Source of the DNA: Methanomicrobiales archaeon
GTDB taxonomy: Archaea > Halobacteriota > Methanomicrobia > Methanomicrobiales > JACTUA01
Reading direction: 5' to 3'
Assembly (NCBI GenBank): GCA_028678815.1
Contig: JAJRCS010000149.1
Coordinates: 1 to 15,229, forward strand
DNA: 15,229 nt
Part shown: positions 6,715-12,364 of the stretch, in pieces
How positions within the stretch are numbered: position 1 is the first letter of the stretch
Layout of the letters: every line of letters starts with the position of its first letter
The notes under the pieces: generated by a model
The model's database searches: none
What the model was told of the DNA's origin: nothing
What the model saw: the letters and a program-made list of their open reading frames with translations, nothing else
Program-made: the position numbers and the translations under genes

Positions 6715-8570
6715 CAATCCTTCTCCACCCGCATGCCCCGGATCGCAACCCGGATGAGACCGAGGTTGGCATCCGGCTCGGTGAAGACGCAGACGTTCAG
6801 GTCCCCGTGGGGAGCGATGATGAGCTTCCCCTTCCCGGTCTCGAGGATGATCTGGTTCAGGGGCCCGATGTCGATCTCCCGGGCGATCTTGGTCCCCGCC
6901 CTGAAGAGATCCTCGGCGTTCGCTGCGACCTGTTCAAAGTCCGCCCGGCCGGCCGACTGCACCGCGAACCCCTCGAAGAAGGTCGAGACGGCGATGACCC
7001 CCGGCTGCCTGAGGATCTTCTGGATCATCCGCTCGTCGATGAGGGGGGGTTCCCTCGGGGGCTTCTCCACCTTCTTCGGGACCCGGGTGATCTCCACCTT
7101 CTTTCTCTGGGGCCGGGGAACCGGGATCCCGGGCTCCCCTGCCGGGGCCGGGGGCTCCTCCTTCTCCACGGTCACCGCCACGGGGGGGGCCACCGGTTCC
7201 GGGGGCACCACGGGGGCCGGCTCCTTCGGCGCCTCCTCGACAGGGGGCTTCACGAGGCCCGACCTCCGGAGGAGGGAGGCGATCTTCGCCTTCCGGTCAG
7301 GCTCAACCGGGGCCGGGGCGGGGGCCGGGGCCGGGGCGGGAGCCTCCCGCTCGGGCGGCTTCTCCGGGGGCTTCACCTCTATGACCTCCGGCTCCTTCTC
7401 CGGCTCCTTCTCCTTCACGGGGACGGGTGCCGGTGCCTCGCGTTTCGGGGCAGGAACAGGGGCCTCCTCTGCCATGGATTTCACCCCGAGCTTCGCGAGG
7501 AACCCCTTCCCGGTTACCGGGGGTGCCTCTTCGGGCTGCTCGAGGACCTCGAGGCGCTGGATGAAGGCCTTGAGCTCGTCGATATCGCTCTTCGCCTTCT
7601 CCTCCCCGGGCGGCACGGCGGGTTCGCCGGTGACCGTGGCAGGCGGGGTGGTCTCCGCCATGGAAGGCGCCTGCGGGGAACCGGCTGCCGACCCCTCGCC
7701 TGCCCCGGCCTCTGCCCCTTCCTCGAGTTCCCGCCGGATGGAGGTGATATCCAGGCGCTTGATCCGCTTCATCATCTTCCCGAGGTCGACCTTGACCCGG
7801 CCTTCGGGCACGTCGGCCCCGGGGGCCGGTGCGGGAATACCGGCCGCCTTCTCCCCGGGAGCGGGATGGGTTCCCGCCAGGGGGGCGGGGGCCGGCTCGG
7901 GGGCCTTCGCCGGGACCCCGGGCCCCTTCCCGGGTGTTGCCGGTTCCCTGAGCCTCTTTATGATGGCCGAGAGATCGGTCTCCGTGGTGACGTGGGCCGG
8001 AGCGGGCGGGGACGGGGGTGCCTTCTCCTCCGGCACGGGGAGCCGGGGTGCTTCGGGGACCGGCTCCTCCCTCGCCGATGGGGGCGGGGGCGGGGTCGTC
8101 GGGGGCTCGGCCGCGGGTTCAGCCCTCGGGGGGACCCTCACCGGTTCCTGCTTCTCCACGATCCTCGGGGTGGCAAACCTCTTCATCATCGAGGAGAGGA
8201 CGTTCTCCTCCTTCGGCTTCTCTTCCCTGGCCTGGGGATGCACACCGGCGGAGGGGACCTTCTCCTCGGCGAGGAGGAGCCCCCGGTTGTCGCAGATGAT
8301 CATGGCCTCCCTGAACTGCTCCTCGTCGTACCTGATGACCTCGAACTCGGCGATCTGCTCCTTTTCCAGCAGGTCGAGGGATGCCTTCCCCTTGAACAGG
8401 GTCCCTCCCTGGGTCAGGTACGACGCCACCACCCTCCCCATGTCCACGAGGATACCGCCCTTGCCCGAGGAGGTGGTGACCTTCACCGCCCCGACGAAGT
8501 TCCTGAGCTTTGGCATGACCTCCGGGAGGGACCCCCTGATCTTCCCCGTCGGTGTCGGTGTCGTGGTCAT
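6714..8570 (-). CDS. PATAN-like head, Pro/Ala linker with helix motifs, C-terminal Roadblock/LC7 domain
   Basis: 618 residues. The head (about 8-108) follows the same plan as the downstream 228-residue protein: IRGSLPEVMPKLRNFVGAVK, strands, then a helix SLDLLEKEQIAEF. Residues 110-510 are a Pro/Ala/Glu linker with spaced short helices: LSSMMKRF (126-132), DLSAIIKRL (199-207), DLGKMMKRIKRLDITSIRR (262-280), and DELKAFIQRLEVLEQ (331-345). The tail (about 513-615) is a Roadblock/LC7 domain, with GVIAVSTFFEGFAVQSAG, a central helix, GKLIIAPHGDLNVCVF and NLGLIRVAI. Roadblock domains dimerise and bind or regulate P-loop NTPases. The start is seven bases after the previous stop and lacks a clear ribosome site, which suggests coupling. 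The linker helices match those of the secretion ATPase. Confidence 0.87.
   Translation of the reverse strand: MTTTPTPTGKIRGSLPEVMPKLRNFVGAVKVTTSSGKGGILVDMGRVVASYLTQGGTLFKGKASLDLLEKEQIAEFEVIRYDEEQFREAMIICDNRGLLLAEEKVPSAGVHPQAREEKPKEENVLSSMMKRFATPRIVEKQEPVRVPPRAEPAAEPPTTPPPPPSAREEPVPEAPRLPVPEEKAPPSPPAPAHVTTETDLSAIIKRLREPATPGKGPGVPAKAPEPAPAPLAGTHPAPGEKAAGIPAPAPGADVPEGRVKVDLGKMMKRIKRLDITSIRRELEEGAEAGAGEGSAAGSPQAPSMAETTPPATVTGEPAVPPGEEKAKSDIDELKAFIQRLEVLEQPEEAPPVTGKGFLAKLGVKSMAEEAPVPAPKREAPAPVPVKEKEPEKEPEVIEVKPPEKPPEREAPAPAPAPAPAPVEPDRKAKIASLLRRSGLVKPPVEEAPKEPAPVVPPEPVAPPVAVTVEKEEPPAPAGEPGIPVPRPQRKKVEITRVPKKVEKPPREPPLIDERMIQKILRQPGVIAVSTFFEGFAVQSAGRADFEQVAANAEDLFRAGTKIAREIDIGPLNQIILETGKGKLIIAPHGDLNVCVFTEPDANLGLIRVAIRGMRVEKD
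7308..7340 (-). repeat. GGGGCC-type low-complexity run coding for (Ala-Pro)n
   Basis: About 33 bases of GGGGCC/GGGGCG units on the plus strand encode six or so alternating Ala-Pro pairs (residues about 411-421) in the linker of the 618-residue protein. Such a run can change length by slippage, which would alter linker reach without breaking the frame when whole hexamers are gained or lost. Confidence 0.75.
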
Positions 8571-8577
8571 AGGAAAT

Positions 8578-8925
8578 CTAGAGTGCCGCGATGATCCGTT
8601 CCTTGTTCTTCTTCAGCTCGTACCTGATGCGCCCGATGTTGCCCGTGTTGTTGCTCACGATGGCGATGAGCTCGTCCTTGGAGAGGGGGGAGAGGAGGAT
8701 GGGGCCCTTCTCGAGCTCGACGAGCATCTGGTGGAGCTCCCCTTTCCCCAGCTCGTTCCCCATGGCCTCGGCGGTGCCCATGCCGGTGGACGCCATGGCA
8801 CCGAGGGCGTCGGTATCGACCTTCCCCGAGACCGCGCTCTCGATGACCATCCCGTCCCTCCCGACCACCACCGCGGCGAATACACCCTCCAGTTTCAGGA
8901 ATTCGGCCAGGATCTGATTCAGCAT
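8578..8925 (-). CDS. Stand-alone Roadblock/LC7-domain protein
   Basis: 115 residues, the size of a single Roadblock/LC7 domain. The pattern is a first helix LNQILAEFLKLEG, strands FAAVVVGRDGMVIES (16-30), a central helix with AMASTGMGTAEAMGNELG (43-60), then strands GPILLSPLSKDELIAIVS (74-91) and the GNIGRIRYEL helix. The family dimerises and acts with small GTPases or other P-loop NTPases, as MglB does with MglA. No Ras-like GTPase is encoded in the window; MinD is the only nearby candidate NTPase apart from the pilus motor. The ATG overlaps the end of the hydrogenase large-subunit gene by seven bases, so it is translationally linked to it. A GGATGATC ribosome site lies upstream. Confidence 0.9.
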   Translation of the reverse strand: MLNQILAEFLKLEGVFAAVVVGRDGMVIESAVSGKVDTDALGAMASTGMGTAEAMGNELGKGELHQMLVELEKGPILLSPLSKDELIAIVSNNTGNIGRIRYELKKNKERIIAAL

Positions 8926-10343
8926 AAGAGATCATCCCCTTTTTCGAGTCTTAATGCTTCTCCCTCACCGCTCCGGTGCCCGTGGCGGACGAGTTCGATG
9001 GGCCATGCCCGCTTCCCGATGGCATGGGTGGCGCAGGAGATGCAGGGATCATAGGACCGGATGACCATCTCGATCCGGTTCGCCGCCGCCTCGGTGAGGG
9101 CGCCGTCCTTCACCAGGGGGCGTGCCACCGCCTCGACGGTCCTGTCGATGGCATAGTTGTTCTGGCAGGTGGCCACGAGGAGGTTGCACCGTTCGATGAA
9201 GCCCTTCTCGTTCACCGTGTAGTCATGGATGAGGGTCCCCCTCGGGGCCTCGATGATCCCGACCCCCCGGGTGGCCTTCACGCCGGACACGGGGGCCCGG
9301 ATGTTCGTCCCCGTGATGGCGGGGTCCTGGAGGAGCTCCACCGCCCGTTCGCAGCTCGCCAGGAACTCCACGTACCTGGCCAGGTTATAGGCGAGGGGCG
9401 CCTGCACGGTCTCCCCGAACTTCGCCCGGTACTCCTTCAGGGCGGCATCGGCGACGGGGGTGCCCATGGAGCTGCAGATATTCAGCCGGGCGAGGGGCCC
9501 GACCCGGTAGAAGGTCCCGTTCTTGAGCCTGGTGAACTTCAGGTACGACCAGTCCTCGGAGAACTCCTCGATCTGCTTCGTGTAGTCCACCCCGGTGAAG
9601 GTCCCGAGGGGGCTCCGGTCCTTCCCGATGATCTCGACCGTACCTTCGTAGGGCGAGTACTTCTTCTCCTTCGTCATCCCGAGGAACCCGGTCTCCACCG
9701 TGCCGAGGGTGAGATCGGTCCCGTCCATCATGACCCGGGCGAGGTCCCACCCCTCCTGGGCGATGGCGAGGCCGCCCTTTGCCATGGCGAGGAGGCTCCC
9801 CCGGGTTGCCTCGTCCAGGGGACGGGACATCCCGCCGGGGATGGCGTTCGACGGGTGGATGGGCTTCCCGCCCACCGCCTCGGTGATCCGCTGCCCGAGC
9901 TTCCTCACCTCGATGGCCTTCTTCGCGAGGGCAGGGGACTTCTTCGCGATCCCGATGACCGACCGGTCGGCGGCCGGGGCGTCGTGGCCCACGATGAAGT
10001 CCGGGGCCGCGAGCATGAAGAAGTGGATGGCATGGGAATGGATGTACTGGGCATGGTTGAGGAGTTCCCGGAGCTTCTTCCCCGTCTCCGGGGGCTCCGC
10101 CCCGAGGATGGCGTCCACGGCCTTCACCGAGGCGAGGTGGTGGGAGGTCGGGCAGATCCCGCAGATCCTCGGGGTGATCCGGGGGGCCTCCTCGACCGCC
10201 GCCCCGATGAGGAACTTCTCGAACCCCCTGAGCTCCATGACGCTGAAGTGGGCCCGCTCGACCTGGTTCTGGGCGTTCAGGGTGATGCGGACCTGGGCAT
10301 GCCCCTCCAGCCGGGTCATGGGACTGATCCGGATCTCGGTCAT
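8919..10343 (-). CDS. [NiFe] hydrogenase large subunit, group 3c/MvhA-like
   Basis: 474 residues, normal for MvhA. The [NiFe] site ligands are present: RICGIC (C61, C64) with H68 near the N-terminus, and DPCISCATH (C434, C437, H440) near the C-terminus. The N-terminal RISPMTRLEGHAQVRI and the CPTSHHLASVKAVD stretch are typical of F420-non-reducing methanogen hydrogenases. It splits or forms H2 in the cytoplasm with the adjacent small subunit. A 34-residue tail follows H440 and may be removed on maturation; no maturation protease gene is nearby. The ATG overlaps the small-subunit stop by four bases (ATGA), with AAGGAG upstream. No mvhD, hdr or F420 subunit gene (frhB) is present, so its electron partner is open. 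Confidence 0.95.
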   Translation of the reverse strand: MTEIRISPMTRLEGHAQVRITLNAQNQVERAHFSVMELRGFEKFLIGAAVEEAPRITPRICGICPTSHHLASVKAVDAILGAEPPETGKKLRELLNHAQYIHSHAIHFFMLAAPDFIVGHDAPAADRSVIGIAKKSPALAKKAIEVRKLGQRITEAVGGKPIHPSNAIPGGMSRPLDEATRGSLLAMAKGGLAIAQEGWDLARVMMDGTDLTLGTVETGFLGMTKEKKYSPYEGTVEIIGKDRSPLGTFTGVDYTKQIEEFSEDWSYLKFTRLKNGTFYRVGPLARLNICSSMGTPVADAALKEYRAKFGETVQAPLAYNLARYVEFLASCERAVELLQDPAITGTNIRAPVSGVKATRGVGIIEAPRGTLIHDYTVNEKGFIERCNLLVATCQNNYAIDRTVEAVARPLVKDGALTEAAANRIEMVIRSYDPCISCATHAIGKRAWPIELVRHGHRSGEGEALRLEKGDDLLC

Positions 10344-11257
10344 ACGTTCCTCTCCTTGATGAGGTCCCGGATCTTCGAGATCCCCTTGTCCTCCATGATG
10401 AGGGAGCCGATGGTGAAGGGGTAGAAGGTGTGGGCCACGTCGTAGATCTCCTTCTCGATCTCGGCCTCGGGCTTGTCGGTGAGGTCTGCTATCCGTCGGA
10501 TCATCATGTTGTAGATATCCCGGCAGGGCTCCCTGAGAATATCAAGGGACGGCCCGTTGCACCCGTGGCAGGGAACGTTGCTGTGGGGGCAGGAGGCCCC
10601 GCACCGGCCGAAGGTGACGGCGCCCAGGCAGAGGTACCCCTGGCCGAGGAGGCAGTGCTCCCGGTCGGGGATCCCCTCGTACCGCCGCTTCAGCTGCCAC
10701 TTCTCGTGGGCCCCCATGACCCGGTCGCACTCCGAGCAGACCGACTTCTTGGAGAGGGCGAGGGGCTCGCCGGCGACGAGGGCAGGGAGGATCTTCTTCA
10801 GGTACATCTCCTTGGGGGGGCAGCCGGTGATGTAGTAGTCCACCTTCTCGATGTCCCCCACGGCAAAGGCCCGGTACAGGAACGGGGGCACGTCCTTCGG
10901 GATGACCCCGTCGGGCTTCACGGTCTCGACCCCCCGGAAGACGTAGTTGAACATGTCCTCCTTGTTGAAGAGCATGGAGAGCCCCGAGATCCCGCCGTAG
11001 CAGGCGCAGGTCCCGAGGGCGACCACGGTCTTCGCCCGCTTCCGGATCTTCCTCAGCCGTTCCTGGTTCTCCTCGTTCCTCACCGCCCCGGTGACGAAGG
11101 CGATGTCGATCCCCTCGGGGGGCTCCTTCACGTCCATGATGACCGGGGCATAGACAATCTCGGCCTTCCCGAGGACGTCCAGGAGTGCCTCGTGGAGGTC
11201 CAGGATCGCGATGGTGCACCCGGAGCAGCTCGCCAGTTCCTCGATGGCTATCTTCAT
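10340..11257 (-). CDS. [NiFe] hydrogenase small subunit, MvhG-like
   Basis: 305 residues from the chosen ATG. It carries the proximal cluster ligands CSGC (C11, C14), GTCACYGG (C84) and TGCPP (C146). Further Cys sets for two more [4Fe-4S] clusters lie in the C-terminal third: CSEC (174, 177), C202, C210, and C219, C223, C230, C233. This three-cluster layout without a signal peptide or membrane anchor fits the cytoplasmic MvhG/FrhG type, which passes electrons from the NiFe site to a partner. The ATG at 11257 has GAGG upstream and gives the expected MKIAIEEL start; a GTG at 11269, overlapping the V4R stop, lacks such a site. Genes on both sides abut, so it is inside one operon. Confidence 0.93.
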   Translation of the reverse strand: MKIAIEELASCSGCTIAILDLHEALLDVLGKAEIVYAPVIMDVKEPPEGIDIAFVTGAVRNEENQERLRKIRKRAKTVVALGTCACYGGISGLSMLFNKEDMFNYVFRGVETVKPDGVIPKDVPPFLYRAFAVGDIEKVDYYITGCPPKEMYLKKILPALVAGEPLALSKKSVCSECDRVMGAHEKWQLKRRYEGIPDREHCLLGQGYLCLGAVTFGRCGASCPHSNVPCHGCNGPSLDILREPCRDIYNMMIRRIADLTDKPEAEIEKEIYDVAHTFYPFTIGSLIMEDKGISKIRDLIKERNV

Positions 11258-11265
11258 GTCGTCCC

Positions 11266-11829
11266 TCACTGCAGGATGAGCTTCTTTAAGCAGGCGTTCG
11301 GGCCCGTGTGGACGATCTCGAGCTTCGCCTTCTTCCCCGTGATCTCCTCGATGGCCCCCACCACGTACCCGTAGAGGGTCTGGCAGAGTGGCCCGCCCTG
11401 GACCTGGCCGTTCCGCCGGAGGGTCTGCCGGACAATGCAGTCATGGAAGACGAGGTAGATGAAGGTGGAGCCGTTCTCCTGGATGATGTAGGAGGTCTTG
11501 TCGGCCGGCTTCCAGATCTCGAAGCTGAACTGGCCCCGGAGGATATCGGAGAGCTCCTTCAGCGCCTCCTCGATGTTCTCCATCTTCTCGAAGTACTTCG
11601 CGACCTCGTGGCCGTACTTCCGCCCTGCCCGGTAGGTGACGGCGTTCGCCCCCCTCCCCGCGACCTCCTCGAGGGAGCGGATGATGAGGCCGTTCAGCTT
11701 CATGAGGCCGTGGAGGGTGTCCTCCAGCTCCTCCGGGTGGGGGATGCAGGTGAGGGGCACATCCTCCGACCGGTAGACGAGGTCCGAGGTGAAGGCCCCC
11801 TTCAGTTTCTCGATGGTGCCGTCGGACAT
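11266..11829 (-). CDS. V4R (4-vinyl reductase-type) domain protein, possible ligand or metal sensor
   Basis: 187 residues. The last 110 residues fit the V4R domain: strands FSFEIW and IIQENGSTFIYLVFHDCIV, then QGGPLCQTLYGYVVGAIEEI and EIVHTGPNACLKK. Cys at 28, 131, 149 and 180, plus H129, are candidate ligands. V4R domains are thought to bind small molecules or metals and often sit in regulatory or redox contexts. Residues about 30-80 form two amphipathic helices. The ATG at 11829 has the perfect methanogen ribosome site GGTGATC and overlaps a mini-ORF stop; an in-frame ATG at 11841 is possible. It lies between the ferredoxin and the hydrogenase genes, so it may tune or sense the state of that enzyme. 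Confidence 0.82.
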   Translation of the reverse strand: MSDGTIEKLKGAFTSDLVYRSEDVPLTCIPHPEELEDTLHGLMKLNGLIIRSLEEVAGRGANAVTYRAGRKYGHEVAKYFEKMENIEEALKELSDILRGQFSFEIWKPADKTSYIIQENGSTFIYLVFHDCIVRQTLRRNGQVQGGPLCQTLYGYVVGAIEEITGKKAKLEIVHTGPNACLKKLILQ

Positions 11830-11852
11830 CAGATCACCCATTCCAGGGTCAT
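11829..11852 (-). other. Seven-codon mini-ORF coupled to the V4R gene
   Basis: ATG at 11852 directly follows the TAA of the preceding short ORF. It encodes Met-Thr-Leu-Glu-Trp-Val-Ile, and its TGA overlaps the V4R ATG (TGATG). Its own ribosome site AGGGTGATTT lies upstream. It could serve as a leader that carries ribosomes to the V4R start. The peptide itself is unlikely to have a function. Confidence 0.35.
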
Positions 11853-11864
11853 TTAAATCACCCT
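11847..11864. repeat. Near-palindrome GGGTCATTTAAATCACCC
   Basis: The 18-base sequence has GGGT and ACCC arms around ATTTAAAT, broken only by one C/G mismatch pair. It covers a ribosome site and the mini-ORF ATG on the minus strand. It could be an RNA hairpin, a protein site, or a weak internal TATA element. Confidence 0.5.
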
Positions 11865-11990
11865 GTTCGGGCAGTGTTCCACTGCCCTCATCAGGTAATC
11901 TGGACTGCCTTCGGCAGTCATCAGATCACCCTCCGCAGGGTGCCTGATGCCACCCTGCCAGGATGATTCTCGCCCGCTTCCAGCGGCCAT
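11853..11990 (-). CDS. Possible 45-residue ORF between ferredoxin and V4R genes
   Basis: An open frame starts at an ATG overlapping the ferredoxin stop (TGATG) and ends with TAA at 11853. It has a ribosome site AGGGTGATTT. A second in-frame ATG with GGAGGGTGATC lies at 11921, exactly 69 bases after the first. The product, which starts MAAGSGRESSWQGG and ends HCPNRVI, resembles no family I know. Because the stretch is full of small hairpins, it may be a structured leader, not a gene. Confidence 0.3.
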   Translation of the reverse strand: MAAGSGRESSWQGGIRHPAEGDLMTAEGSPDYLMRAVEHCPNRVI

Positions 11991-12235
11991 CAAATCACCC
12001 TGTTCAGCATCTCGCAGACCCGGATGTCGATGTAATGCCTCTTGGAGGGGTAGACCCCCTTGTGCTCAAGGGCCTGTGCCGGGCAGATCTCGTGGCAGGA
12101 GAGGCAGCCCATGCAGTTCTCGGGGTGGACAGGGACCGAGAGGCTCTCCCTGAGCTCGTAGACATGCATCGGGCAGTCCTTCACGCAGAGGCCGCACCCG
12201 TTGCACGAGTTTTCGTCAACCCTGATCTCAATCAC
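11990..12235 (-). CDS. 2[4Fe-4S] ferredoxin
   Basis: 81 residues with two complete CxxCxxCxxxCP motifs: C11, C14, C17, C21 and C41, C44, C47, C51. An extra Cys lies at 74. The C-terminal 30 residues (HKGVYPSKRHYIDIRVCEMLNRVI) extend past the usual fold and may dock to a partner. It should carry single electrons at low potential, probably to or from the hydrogenase encoded downstream. The start is a GTG at 12235 with AAGGT upstream; there is no better ATG. It is the first gene of the hydrogenase run, facing away from the prepilin peptidase. Confidence 0.92.
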   Translation of the reverse strand: MIEIRVDENSCNGCGLCVKDCPMHVYELRESLSVPVHPENCMGCLSCHEICPAQALEHKGVYPSKRHYIDIRVCEMLNRVI

Positions 12236-12260
12236 AGAACCGTACCTTCCCGTAATCAGG

Positions 12261-12295
12261 AGAAGCTTCTACCTGCAAAGTTAAATACTTATATT
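12261..12295 (-). promoter_or_regulatory. Candidate promoter of the ferredoxin-hydrogenase operon with palindrome
   Basis: AATATAAGTATTTAAC on the minus strand (12295-12280) offers TATA-like boxes that predict a start near 12257-12268. A perfect palindrome AGAAGCTTCT lies at 12261-12270, over that predicted start, where a repressor could act. Read on the plus strand, CTTATATT (12288-12295) could also serve the divergent peptidase gene. The whole divergent gap is 129 bp. Confidence 0.45.
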
Positions 12296-12364
12296 GCCCA
12301 AAACAAGGCCAAAACGGGGAACCGTCAAGCATAAGAAGCAGGCCAGAAAAATATCAGACCATCC

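Larger units (their letters stand above)
11827..12003 (-). promoter_or_regulatory. Hairpin-rich region with four repeated ribosome-site/start modules
   Basis: On the minus strand the module (A/G/T)GGGTGAT(C/T)T followed by ATG occurs four times, with the ATGs at 11990, 11921, 11852 and 11829. The first three are exactly 69 bases apart. Between them are compact hairpins: CCGCT-GGA-AGCGG, CACCCT-GCGG-AGGGTG (pairs with a ribosome site), GACTGCC-GAA-GGCAGTC just after an ATG, and GGGCAGTG-GAA-CACTGCCC. The design suggests control of translation or mRNA processing between ferredoxin and V4R/hydrogenase. Confidence 0.5.

Noticed and set aside
8930..9020. Frameshift at the end of the hydrogenase large subunit
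   Set aside because: The frame stays open and plausible through the C-terminal motif and the following residues; no alternative frame gives a better ending.
6013..9054. A 1013-codon open frame on the plus strand across three genes
   Set aside because: It lies antisense to the two PATAN-like proteins and the Roadblock genes. Its product is low-complexity Gly/Ser/Ala/Arg sequence with no family motifs. Long antisense frames are expected with this high GC and Pro/Ala-rich coding.
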